A stretch of DNA of 64,000 nt from a virus, in the IMG/VR virus record IMGVR_UViG_3300036772_000367, positions 1 through 64,000 of that record. One strand, 5' to 3'. The position numbers and the translations under genes are program-made. The notes under the pieces were generated by a model. It was not told the DNA's origin and searched no databases. It saw only the letters and a program-made list of their open reading frames with translations. Shown piece after piece: positions 28,201 through 35,383 of the stretch; within the stretch, counting starts at the first letter, position 1; the number at the start of each line of letters is the position of its first letter.

Positions 28201-28999
28201 AATCCTCCCTCCGAGGAAGATCGCCTTCGCCGGAGATTGGCATGGCAACATCTCTTATGGTCGTCGCGCGATCTCCTATGCCATCGATCAGGGTGCCGAC
28301 GTTATTCTTCACCTCGGCGACTTCGGGATCATGGGTTTCTTCCAGCGGTATCTGGATGGTTTGACCGACATCCTGACATATGGCAACCTCAACCTATATT
28401 TTCTCGACGGCAACCACGAGGACCATCCACGGCTCGCCGAGATGCCTTACATCGAGGACGGTACGCAACCATTCACCGAGCGGATCTTTCACTTGCCTCG
28501 GGGTTACCGGTGGCAGTGGGACGGCGTGCGGTTCCTGGCGCTGGGCGGTGCGCACTCAGTCGACCGCCAGCTCCGGACGCCGGGAATGAATTGGTGGCCG
28601 GAGGAACTGGTGACCGGATCCCAGGCCATGGCCGCCATCCAGGGTGGTAGGACCGATGTCATGCTCACGCACGACGCGCCGGCAGGCTGGGTGATCCCCG
28701 ATCTGGAGAGTGAGGATTACTGGCCTCCTGAGGAGATCCGCACCGCGAACCAGCATCGCAGCGTATTGGCGGCGGTCGCGGAGATCGTGCAGCCCACCTG
28801 GTTGTTTCATGGTCATTATCACGTGCGATACACCCTTACTAATGCTCTGGTGGGCAATGATGGAAAGTTGGGTGAGCGGTACGTCATTCCCCACGTCGAG
28901 GGATTGGCCCTTGATGGCAGTTCTTTCGCCGACAATGTTGTAGTGAAGACATTGGACGAACTCAAAGAAGGAATAAGAAGTGAAGGCGCACAAGCATAA
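28178..28999 (+). CDS. Metallophosphoesterase 1
   Basis: Calcineurin-like phosphoesterase of 273 residues. Metal-binding motifs in order: GDWHGN (19-24), LGDFG (about 46), GNHED (about 73-77), THDAP (about 168) and GHYH (about 217). Such enzymes cleave phosphodiesters or phosphomonoesters with two metal ions; the substrate cannot be read from sequence. A second, unrelated-looking family member lies 1 kb downstream. GAGAGGAAAG precedes the ATG. Confidence 0.92.
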   Translation: MFMPPSIEILPPRKIAFAGDWHGNISYGRRAISYAIDQGADVILHLGDFGIMGFFQRYLDGLTDILTYGNLNLYFLDGNHEDHPRLAEMPYIEDGTQPFTERIFHLPRGYRWQWDGVRFLALGGAHSVDRQLRTPGMNWWPEELVTGSQAMAAIQGGRTDVMLTHDAPAGWVIPDLESEDYWPPEEIRTANQHRSVLAAVAEIVQPTWLFHGHYHVRYTLTNALVGNDGKLGERYVIPHVEGLALDGSSFADNVVVKTLDELKEGIRSEGAQA

Positions 29000-29144
29000 G
29001 ACACGCAGTCAGCCTGTATTCATCAATCCGAAGAAGGGATGGGTGGCGACGTGTGAAATCTGTCTTCGGCAATTCTCTGCACCTACCAGAGAAAAGCTGA
29101 AGGATAAAATCCAATTCGGAGTCAGTACCCTCAACGAAGACTGA
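28980..29144 (+). CDS. Small CxxC protein, 54 aa
   Basis: GTG start inside the end of the phosphoesterase gene (20-nt overlap). MKAHKHKTRSQPVF ... ATCEICLRQF, with a half zinc knuckle and basic N-terminus. Unrecognised. Confidence 0.65.
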   Translation: MKAHKHKTRSQPVFINPKKGWVATCEICLRQFSAPTREKLKDKIQFGVSTLNED

Positions 29145-29153
29145 GCAGGAGAG

Positions 29154-29792
29154 ATGGCTGAGGAGAAGTCCAAGACCATTCAGCTGGTAGCCAGCAGTGT
29201 GGCGGCGGTTGCGGCGGCTTTCGTCGGTTCCCGGCTCGGTGTAGTTGGTACTGCCATGGGAGCCGGGCTCGGCAGTGCAGTCACCATGGGTGTCTCCTCT
29301 CTCACGGAGGGCGGTCTCTCACGCACCAGCGTGAAGCTGCGCCGTCGCCTCACTGCCCACGAGAAGGCCGAGGACGCTCCCACCGTCCTGATCCGGCCGG
29401 TGCTGACAACTAAGCGGCGACCCTTTCCGATGAAATGGGCGATCATCGGTGCGGCCTCGGCCTTCGTGGTCGCGATGGGTCTCCTGACAGTGGTTGAACT
29501 CGGGCTGGGGCGACCGGTCTCCGGCGGCAACGAGGGCACCACGCTCACGGGCTTGGTGGGAGGCGCCACGTCGCATTACACGGCTCCGGTGACCTCTACC
29601 GAGACTCTCGTGCCCACGACCAGTGTCGAGCCCTCCACGAGCCTCTCAGGGTCATCGAGCACTCTCAGTAGTTCTCCTACTACATCCAGTAGTTTGGAAA
29701 CAACGGCGCCTACTTCGTTGTTGTCCACTACGGTGACCACGTCGGCCCCGCCGACCAGCACCACTCCGCCGCTCATGCCGAGCGCGCGGTAG
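29154..29792 (+). CDS. Membrane protein with Ser/Thr-rich tail, 212 aa
   Basis: N-terminal Gly/Ala-rich hydrophobic region (10-50), a strong transmembrane helix (about 93-115), then about 75 residues of Ser/Thr/Pro low complexity. The tail would be outside if the N-terminus is cytoplasmic. Composition resembles actinobacterial wall-spanning proteins; function unknown. Confidence 0.75.
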   Translation: MAEEKSKTIQLVASSVAAVAAAFVGSRLGVVGTAMGAGLGSAVTMGVSSLTEGGLSRTSVKLRRRLTAHEKAEDAPTVLIRPVLTTKRRPFPMKWAIIGAASAFVVAMGLLTVVELGLGRPVSGGNEGTTLTGLVGGATSHYTAPVTSTETLVPTTSVEPSTSLSGSSSTLSSSPTTSSSLETTAPTSLLSTTVTTSAPPTSTTPPLMPSAR

Positions 29793-29815
29793 TCCCCGCA
29801 CCGGAGGGAAGTCTC

Positions 29816-30088
29816 ATGGCACGTCTGCCCAGTGACCGCTACTTGATCCAACAGATCGACGGAGAGGTCGTCCTCTTCGAGGAGGGCACCGAGGCGGAGA
29901 TCGTCCGCTTCGATCCCCGGAACGCCGATGACGTCGCGAAGTCCCAAAAGATCATCTATGACTCTGCCCTAGGCGACGAAGACAAATGCTTCGCGCACTT
30001 CTGGGCCGGTTACTTCTACGCCCACGCGAGCATGGGTGCCGATGAGTCGATCGAGGTGGTGAAAAGTGAGCCTCCGACCACCTCGTGA
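29816..30088 (+). CDS. Conserved actinophage hypothetical protein, 90 aa
   Basis: GEVVLFEEGTEAEIVRFDP ... CFAHFWAGYFYAHA matches a very common actinophage protein of unknown function. Leader CCCGCACCGGAGGGAAG precedes the ATG. Confidence 0.82.
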   Translation: MARLPSDRYLIQQIDGEVVLFEEGTEAEIVRFDPRNADDVAKSQKIIYDSALGDEDKCFAHFWAGYFYAHASMGADESIEVVKSEPPTTS

Positions 30089-30701
30089 TTTCTTCACCGC
30101 AGACCTTCACCTGAACCACAAGGCGCCGGTCGAGAAAGGCTGGAGAAGATTCGATTCAGTGAAGGATATGAACGAATGTATTATCAGTCGGTGGAACGAG
30201 ACGGTCTCTCCGGGCGACCGAGTATGGATCCTGGGGGATGTGTTTCTGGGCAACGAAGCCGAGGGACTGGCCTTGGTACAACAGCTCCAGGGCGAGAAGC
30301 ACCTGATCGCGGGCAACCACGACAGGGTGTGGTCGGGCAATCGCGACGGCTTCAAACATTTCCGCAAATGGTTGGGGTCCTTCGAGACGATCCAGTCGTT
30401 CGCCCGGCGTCGGATCGCGGACCAGACCGTGCTTCTATCTCACTTCCCCTTCCAGGGAGCGGGCGACCATACGGAGACCGAGCGCTACAGCCGGTACCGG
30501 TTCCCGGACGACGGCTCGTATCTGATTCACGGCCACGTCCACGAGGCGTGGAAGCAGCGTGGCCGCAGGATGCTCAACGTGGGCATGGACATGTGGGGGT
30601 TCCAGCCAGTTTCCATGGAGATCATCACGATGTGGGTCGACGGCAAGATCAGCTTCGGAGCCGACCCCGAGTTTTTGAACGTCGGTTCCGCGATCGCATA
30701 G
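30066..30701 (+). CDS. Metallophosphoesterase 2
   Basis: 211 residues with the motifs DLHLNH (about 12-17), GDVFLG (about 57), GNHDR (about 83), LSHFPF (about 122) and HGHVHE (about 150). It resembles the stand-alone phage and bacterial phosphoesterases that start with a TADxHxxH motif. The GTG start lies within the previous gene (23-nt overlap). Distinct in length and motifs from the enzyme at 28178. Confidence 0.9.
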   Translation: MSLRPPRDFFTADLHLNHKAPVEKGWRRFDSVKDMNECIISRWNETVSPGDRVWILGDVFLGNEAEGLALVQQLQGEKHLIAGNHDRVWSGNRDGFKHFRKWLGSFETIQSFARRRIADQTVLLSHFPFQGAGDHTETERYSRYRFPDDGSYLIHGHVHEAWKQRGRRMLNVGMDMWGFQPVSMEIITMWVDGKISFGADPEFLNVGSAIA

Positions 30702-30721
30702 CCTTCGCAGGTTGGTACTCG

Positions 30722-30832
30722 ATGAGCTTCTTCGTAGTAGGACGATGGCATGATGCCGTCGTAGACCGTCTTGTCGTCCTCGCTCAACGACACGGTTGGG
30801 CGGGTGCGGTCCGTAGCTCTCTGCGGACATAG
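30722..30832 (+). CDS. Possible small ORF, 36 aa
   Basis: MSFFVVGRWHDAVVDRLVVL...; no clear ribosome site, and it runs into a hairpin. Weak candidate. Confidence 0.25.
   Translation: MSFFVVGRWHDAVVDRLVVLAQRHGWAGAVRSSLRT
30809..30828 (+). terminator. Hairpin before the second tRNA block
   Basis: An 8-bp stem GTCCGTAG/CTGCGGAC with a 4-nt loop; a second hairpin GGACAT/ATGTCC follows. Confidence 0.5.
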
Positions 30833-30891
30833 TATTTAGATGTCCGTGTGTTTCAGGGTTGCCAACCATGGCACGACACGCTAGTGTCGTA

Positions 30892-30917
30892 GGTGTCGGT
30901 CCTTCGGGACCGGCACC
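30892..30917 (+). other. Hairpin upstream of tRNA-Trp
   Basis: An 11-bp stem with a TTCG loop (30892-30902 with 30907-30917) ends 2 nt before the tRNA. Confidence 0.6.
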
Positions 30918-30919
30918 AG

Positions 30920-30991
30920 AGGTCCGTAGTTCAACGGAAGAACAGCCGCCTCCAAAGCGGTACGTTGCAGGTTCAAATCCTGCCGGATCTG
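30920..30991 (+). tRNA. tRNA-Trp (CCA)
   Basis: Acceptor AGGTCCG/CGGATCT, stem GCCGC/GCGGT, loop CTCCAAA, G73. First tRNA of the second block. Confidence 0.93.
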
Positions 30992-31188
30992 CAAGTCGTC
31001 GGTGCGAGGTAGCGGAGTGGCTCTCGGGTCACACACCTCCGACCACGGCGGCGGGAGAGGAACCGGTGATAGCCTCTGTCCCCCTGGGGATATGCTGCCC
31101 ATCCTTGTTTGACCGTCGCTCAGGAACCCTCGCGTCAAACGTCGGTGTGGGGTAGGGCCTGAGCAAAGCTCAGGTCTCCGGCCACGGT
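30992..31188 (+). other. Structured spacer in the second tRNA block
   Basis: It holds GTTTGAC/GTCAAAC and CCTGAGC/GCTCAGG stems but no gene and no T-loop. Confidence 0.4.
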
Positions 31189-31230
31189 CGGTGTCCTCGG
31201 AAGAGTATCCGTGTTCTTCCGAGGACACCG
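31189..31230 (+). other. Strong hairpin before tRNA-Asn
   Basis: A perfect 16-bp stem (31189-31204 with 31215-31230) with a 10-nt loop, 20 nt before the tRNA. Confidence 0.65.
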
Positions 31231-31250
31231 AGCAGAGAACCCCCACGTAA

Positions 31251-31322
31251 TGGCTTGTAGCTCAATGGCAGAGCACGGTGCTGTTAACACCTTGGTTGGA
31301 GGTTCGAGTCCTCTCAGGCCAG
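31251..31322 (+). tRNA. tRNA-Asn (GTT)
   Basis: Acceptor TGGCTTG/CAGGCCA, stem CGGTG/CACCT, loop CTGTTAA, G73. Confidence 0.93.
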
Positions 31323-31353
31323 CTCTCCCTTCTGTGGACCTGGGTGGGAGAAC

Positions 31354-31398
31354 GCCGATCGAGGGTTCCAGCGAGTTGCAGAACTCGCCTCGATCGGC
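31354..31398 (+). other. Hairpin upstream of tRNA-Asp 1
   Basis: A perfect 11-bp stem GCCGATCGAGG/CCTCGATCGGC with an inner GCGAGTT/AACTCGC hairpin, ending 5 nt before the tRNA. Confidence 0.65.
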
Positions 31399-31403
31399 AC
31401 CAT

Positions 31404-31477
31404 GGCTGTGTAGCTCAGATGGTTAGAGCGCCGCCCTGTCACGGCGGAGGCCGGGGGTTCGAATCCCCTCACAGTCG
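31404..31477 (+). tRNA. tRNA-Asp (GTC), copy 1
   Basis: Acceptor GGCTGTG/CACAGTC, stem CCGCC/GGCGG, loop CTGTCAC, G73. Confidence 0.93.
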
Positions 31478-31613
31478 CGTTACAGCCCTACCGTGCGTAG
31501 GTCGCGTGCAAGCCTTTCGCAGTGCCCACAGACTTCGGTCGCCGGGACAGAATGGAGCTACACCGACGAGGGGCAGGACTGCATCTCGAATACGGCGGGA
31601 TCAGTCATTTTTT

Positions 31614-31685
31614 GCTCTGGTAGCTCAGTGGTAGAGCACCCGGTTGTCAGCCGGAAGGTCGCGAGTTCAATCCTCGTCTGGAGCG
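31614..31685 (+). tRNA. tRNA-Asp (GTC), copy 2
   Basis: Acceptor GCTCTGG/CTGGAGC, loop TTGTCAG, G73, one mismatch at the top of the anticodon stem. Diverged from copy 1 over most of its length, so not a recent duplicate. Confidence 0.88.
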
Positions 31686-31750
31686 CCCTATCACTTTTCC
31701 CCGCCACACTTACGTGGCACACTCATCACCTCTACCAGCAAGGGACGTAC

Positions 31751-32434
31751 ATGCCCGAGTACACGTTCGAACAACTGAATGACCTCACACCGATGGTGAA
31801 GGATCCGGCTGTCAAGATCGAGCCAGTCGCACTGATCGACACCAGCGGCAGCAACCTGTGGATGGCGACCTCCGGCGGCAAGGTCAGCCGGTGGGAGCTG
31901 GTCACCGAGCTGATGCAGGGCGTCGTCACGAAGCTGGCCCCGGCCGACTCTCAGGCCGAGCACGAGGAGGACGGCGGCGGCCTGATGATCGTCACCTTCG
32001 CCAACCCGCCGGGTCAGCACCACGAGGCACGGGTGGTCGGTGATCTGAACCCCGACAATTTCTCCACGGAATGGGGGACCATCGAGGTCGGCGGCGGTAC
32101 GTACGCCATGCCCGGCTGGGACCTGATGTTGGACAACTTCGTGAAGGAGTTCAAGGACGAGGCTGTGATGCCCACTCTCGGTCTGCTCGTCGTGACCGAC
32201 GGTGAGATGGCCGACCTGTCCCAGTTCGCCGCGAAGATCGGCGGTGTCGGTGACACCGTGAAGGTGGTCATGGCCGTGCACGGATATGGTGCCGACCACG
32301 ACCGTGCGGTGACCTCCTACCGCGCCGTGGAGAAGGCGCATCCCGACGCTCTGCGGGTCCTCCAGGTGGTGCCGAACACGAGCCCCGATGTGGTGGCTGA
32401 TGCCATGCTGACCCTTCTGGGTCTGAACGGCTGA
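31751..32434 (+). CDS. VWA-domain protein 2
   Basis: 227 residues with MIDAS motif DTSGSN (30-35), a Thr-containing loop GGGTYAMPG (about 113-121) and an acidic TDGEMAD (about 147-153). It resembles TerY/TerD-associated and phage VWA proteins. It follows the second tRNA block as the first VWA gene follows the Leu tRNAs. Partner unknown. Confidence 0.86.
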   Translation: MPEYTFEQLNDLTPMVKDPAVKIEPVALIDTSGSNLWMATSGGKVSRWELVTELMQGVVTKLAPADSQAEHEEDGGGLMIVTFANPPGQHHEARVVGDLNPDNFSTEWGTIEVGGGTYAMPGWDLMLDNFVKEFKDEAVMPTLGLLVVTDGEMADLSQFAAKIGGVGDTVKVVMAVHGYGADHDRAVTSYRAVEKAHPDALRVLQVVPNTSPDVVADAMLTLLGLNG

Positions 32435-32501
32435 ACCACGGTCGATCACCACATCACAATGCCGCTGTCTCGCTGAAAGCCAGCGGTCAAGAAAAATCGA
32501 A

Positions 32502-32648
32502 GTGACAACAAAACACAAGGTCGAAGTGATCCACGCTCCGGACTATTGGCGAGCTATCTGTACGTGCGGTTGGAAGGGCAAGGTTCGGCGTCATGCTGCT
32601 AAGGTGCATGAAGATGCTCTTAACCATGGCAAGGAAAACTGGAAGTAA
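32502..32648 (+). CDS. Small CxCG protein, 48 aa
   Basis: YWRAICTCGWKGKVRRHAAKVHEDALNH matches a short, widespread actinophage protein with a WxxxCxCGWxG core. GTG start with a weak ribosome site. Confidence 0.65.
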   Translation: MTTKHKVEVIHAPDYWRAICTCGWKGKVRRHAAKVHEDALNHGKENWK

Positions 32649-32686
32649 TAAACAACCCCGCCACACATTGTGGCGGGGTTGTTTAT
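32648..32686. terminator. Bidirectional-looking terminator
   Basis: A perfect 18-bp stem (32648-32665 with 32669-32686), 3-nt loop, T-rich 3' arm end (TTGTTTAT). Confidence 0.85.
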
Positions 32687-32703
32687 ATGAGAGGATGTAT
32701 TCC

Positions 32704-33024
32704 ATGCGCAAGATCGCTACGAACGTCACCGCGACCGAGAACTGCACCAATGCGGAGATTGCCATCTCAGGTTTCCTCACCGTGGTGCTGGTCGAGCAGG
32801 TAGCCAAGAACCCCGACGAGTACGAGATCGTCCTGGACGACCGCCTGAAGGGCACCAAGACAGAGATCCCGTTCGACTGCATGGGGTCCTTCACCGAGGC
32901 GGTGGCTGCCGCCGGTCGTGCCCTGCTTCAAGCCGCTCAGGATGCGAAGCTGGACGACATGGACGGAGTACTTGCCAGCGAGATGGCGAAGTCCTTCGAA
33001 CGGACTGGCTCTACCGAAGTGTAG
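32704..33024 (+). CDS. Hypothetical protein, 106 aa
   Basis: ATG after GAGAGGA. Acidic alpha/beta product MRKIATNVTATENCTNAEI...; unrecognised. Confidence 0.72.
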   Translation: MRKIATNVTATENCTNAEIAISGFLTVVLVEQVAKNPDEYEIVLDDRLKGTKTEIPFDCMGSFTEAVAAAGRALLQAAQDAKLDDMDGVLASEMAKSFERTGSTEV

Positions 33025-33033
33025 TGAGAAACC

Positions 33034-33099
33034 TTGCTATGAGCCTTGTCTCCTGGTAACGTCAGTCTTGTCAGTCACCCGACCGCACTGGAGGTCAGA
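33034..33099 (+). promoter_or_regulatory. Promoter plus SAS-like leader
   Basis: TTGCTA (33034-33039), 17-nt spacer, TAACGT (33057-33062), leader GACCGCACTGGAGGTCAGA to the ATG at 33100. Confidence 0.7.
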
Positions 33100-33321
33100 A
33101 TGCCCGGTTCGATCCCTGATCGTGGCATGGAAGCACTGGTCCAGGTTGCTGGATCGATGAGCGACTTCGATGCTCGTATCTTGGTGGAAATCGGAGGCAT
33201 CCAGTACTGCCTGGGCTCACTGGGGAGCACCGACCTGGTCGAGTTGGCCAGCTATTTCCGCGACGCGGGGAATGCGATCGATCTTTTGTTTCTTGAAGCC
33301 AAGGTCGACGGCAGTCTGTGA
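33100..33321 (+). CDS. Hypothetical protein, 73 aa
   Basis: MPGSIPDRGMEALVQVAGS...; helical and acidic. The start is set by the leader. Unrecognised. Confidence 0.7.
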   Translation: MPGSIPDRGMEALVQVAGSMSDFDARILVEIGGIQYCLGSLGSTDLVELASYFRDAGNAIDLLFLEAKVDGSL

Positions 33322-33356
33322 CCGACAACCATCAACACAATTACATCGGAGGTCTC

Positions 33357-33500
33357 TTGAGCATCAAGATCGAGCGTCGGCTGCGATGGGGCGCTCTGTT
33401 CATCGCCATCATGGTCTTGGAAGTGGCGTCGAAGCAATTGACCAAGATTCTCACCAAGGAGATGCGCGACGCCAAGGGTGCTCGTTGCAAGCACTCGTGA
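33357..33500 (+). CDS. Small membrane protein, 47 aa
   Basis: The TTG at 33357 is chosen because a leader-like TCGGAGGTCTC precedes it; an in-frame GTG at 33318 overlaps the previous stop. One amphipathic or transmembrane helix (WGALFIAIMVLEVA) between basic ends. Confidence 0.55.
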   Translation: MSIKIERRLRWGALFIAIMVLEVASKQLTKILTKEMRDAKGARCKHS

Positions 33501-33546
33501 CGATCGTTTGATCCACAACCAATACAACCGCACCGGAGGTTTTACC

Positions 33547-33846
33547 ATGAACACCTACACCGTCAAGATCACGGGCGACGCACGCTCCATGATGCCGCCC
33601 CACTTCCTGAGCACCGTCGAGGAGACCCGGCTGTCCGCTTCGACGGCGGAAGACCTGGAGCAGGTGATTCGGGCACTCGTCGCTGGCTACCAGGCTGGCA
33701 TGAACCTGCACCTGCCGTTGGAGGACTTCGTGCTGAAGCTGGACGAGAACGGCAACGGCGCCGGCAGCGTCAGGAGCGACAACTGGGAGATCCCCTTCCA
33801 GGTCACCCGCGTGGTTCCGGCCGAGCCGGAGTCGGAGACCGTCTGA
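33547..33846 (+). CDS. Hypothetical protein, 99 aa
   Basis: Beta-alpha product MNTYTVKITGDARSMMP... . Leader ACCGCACCGGAGGTTTTACC precedes it, and a terminator follows. Unrecognised. Confidence 0.75.
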   Translation: MNTYTVKITGDARSMMPPHFLSTVEETRLSASTAEDLEQVIRALVAGYQAGMNLHLPLEDFVLKLDENGNGAGSVRSDNWEIPFQVTRVVPAEPESETV

Positions 33847-33848
33847 CC

Positions 33849-33888
33849 AAACGAGGGACGTGCGCATCGTCGCACGTCCCTCGTTTTT
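33849..33888 (+). terminator. Rho-independent terminator
   Basis: A 16-bp stem (33849-33864 with 33871-33886), 6-nt loop, ending in TTTTT. Confidence 0.85.
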
Positions 33889-33912
33889 GTGATCGCACTG
33901 GAGGTTTTCGAT

Positions 33913-34455
33913 ATGACCCATGTACGGCGGGAGACTGCGCCCGCACCGACCCCTGACGAGGTCCAGGATGTCCTGGAGAACTCGGGGGCCGGTCAGTATG
34001 CGCTGGCTGTCACGGAGCTGGCTACGAGGATCTGGTGGGACCGAGGCGGTGTTGGTAACCCCTACGACATCGCCAACAGCGATCCGACCCCGCGCATCTT
34101 CCCGGACCGGCTGAAGGTTCTGCTGGAGGAGATGGTGCACGCCCGTACCTTGCTGCCGGTGTCGGAGAAGTGGAATTATCAGGCACGGAGCGCGATGGTG
34201 CCGAATCCCCAACATGGAGCCACCTACTACGGCTTGACCGAGCAGGTGATTGCTGCATGTGAGGTTGGTGAGAAGCGCATGATACGACGCGATGAAGCAA
34301 TCGCCCTGGTCCGACAGGTGCGCGAGTACTACTCCGAGGTACTCAAAGATGTTGTCACGACGCCGTCGGGTGACATCTCACTGTTGATGAGCATCGAGCA
34401 GTTCCGACACTTCTTTGATCTTCCCGATCCCGAGGCCGATGACCACGATGGCTGA
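33913..34455 (+). CDS. Hypothetical protein, paralogue of 3184 gene
   Basis: 180 residues: helical N-terminal half with a winged-helix-like section (ALAVTELATRIWWDRGGVG ... LLEEMVHARTLLPV), then GATYYGLTEQV and MSIEQFRHFF near the end, as in the 3184 product. Leader ATCGCACTGGAGGTTTTCG precedes the ATG. Confidence 0.72.
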   Translation: MTHVRRETAPAPTPDEVQDVLENSGAGQYALAVTELATRIWWDRGGVGNPYDIANSDPTPRIFPDRLKVLLEEMVHARTLLPVSEKWNYQARSAMVPNPQHGATYYGLTEQVIAACEVGEKRMIRRDEAIALVRQVREYYSEVLKDVVTTPSGDISLLMSIEQFRHFFDLPDPEADDHDG

Positions 34456-34681
34456 TGAGGATGACATTCAGTTTCTGGCACCGGCTGTTGCCTCGGCACA
34501 GATCGCGGCCGAGCCGCAGATCGTGTCTCTATCTGTCACGGGAGCCACCAGTGACAGACTCGGCTCCTTCTTGGATGTGGTCGAGCATATCGCCCATGCC
34601 ATGAATCTGAATGTCATCCTTGATGTGCCTGGCTACACTCGTGCATTCTATGGCTGGGAGTGCGACATCTGGAATGGCTGA
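34439..34681 (+). CDS. Hypothetical protein, 80 aa
   Basis: The start could be ATG 34439 (GAGG 4 nt upstream) or 34448. Product ends PGYTRAFYGWECDIWNG. Unrecognised; overlaps genes on both sides. Confidence 0.6.
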   Translation: MTTMADEDDIQFLAPAVASAQIAAEPQIVSLSVTGATSDRLGSFLDVVEHIAHAMNLNVILDVPGYTRAFYGWECDIWNG

Positions 34682-34946
34682 CAACGAGAATCGTTATGTC
34701 GATCATATTGCACTCTCCGTGACCTTCACGATGGAGGGACGCGATCTTGACAGCATGTTCGAGAACGCAAAAGTGGAGGCAGCGGCAGTGTTCAATCGCC
34801 CCATTGACCGCCTGTACATTATCAGCCATACTCCTGTGCGACCCGCTACGGCGACGAAATTCCGTGCCCACTTGGATGAGCCTTCCTTTGTGGAGACGTG
34901 GAAAGTTGACGTAACTATTGGCGTGAAACCTGAAGGGGAAGAATGA
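34674..34946 (+). CDS. Hypothetical protein, 90 aa
   Basis: Beta-rich product MADNENRYVDHIALSVTFT...; the last base is shared with the next start. Unrecognised. Confidence 0.65.
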   Translation: MADNENRYVDHIALSVTFTMEGRDLDSMFENAKVEAAAVFNRPIDRLYIISHTPVRPATATKFRAHLDEPSFVETWKVDVTIGVKPEGEE

Positions 34947-35272
34947 TGGCTGGACAGCATCGCAGGAATGTCGAAGACCCTGCCGTCGCGATCGGTACTC
35001 TTGCACAGGGAATGGTCACCACGGCCGGGCTCGCGTTGTCCGTCTGGTTGCTGTTGAGTAACTACCAGGCTGCGAATCACGGTTTGTACTTCCTCTATAC
35101 CGTGATTGCGGCGGGGGGTCCTATTCTTGCATTCTTTCTCGGGCGGAAGTTGAAGGGATGGATTTCGGCCTATGAAACGGCACCCCGAGCTGAAGAGAGT
35201 TTTGGATTCTTTGGGGAGCGAATTCAGAGTGAAGTCTACGAAGAACACGCGATATCTGCTCTACGCTCCTAA
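34946..35272 (+). CDS. Two-helix membrane protein, 108 aa
   Basis: Two transmembrane helices (about 20-40 and 47-68). The last 33 codons overlap the HicA-like gene at 35172 in another frame and may be a shadow extension. ATG 34943 is an alternative start. Confidence 0.6.
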   Translation: MAGQHRRNVEDPAVAIGTLAQGMVTTAGLALSVWLLLSNYQAANHGLYFLYTVIAAGGPILAFFLGRKLKGWISAYETAPRAEESFGFFGERIQSEVYEEHAISALRS

Positions 35273-35372
35273 TGGAGAGTCTTATACAACCCATGCGTCA
35301 ACGGATCCACATAGTAAACGTAATTTAGTCGCCTGGATTCGTCGCAATGGATTACCCAACTTTACAGCTTGA
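35172..35372 (+). CDS. HicA-like small protein, 66 aa
   Basis: KRVLDSLGSEFRVKSTKNTRYLLYAPNGES ... HSKRNLVAWIRRNGL has the size and strand-helix layout of HicA-type double-stranded RNA-binding fold proteins that are common in actinophages, but lacks a clear catalytic His. No HicB antitoxin neighbour, so a toxin role is doubtful. Overlaps the upstream gene by 101 nt. Confidence 0.6.
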   Translation: MKRHPELKRVLDSLGSEFRVKSTKNTRYLLYAPNGESYTTHASTDPHSKRNLVAWIRRNGLPNFTA

Positions 35373-35383
35373 AGGAGATCGCA

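Noticed and set aside
28178-28999. RNA repair operon with RtcB
   Set aside because: The phosphoesterases are far from rtcB and their substrates cannot be read from sequence; kept only as a hypothesis.
35172-35372. HicAB toxin-antitoxin system
   Set aside because: Only a HicA-like protein without a clear catalytic His and no HicB partner.
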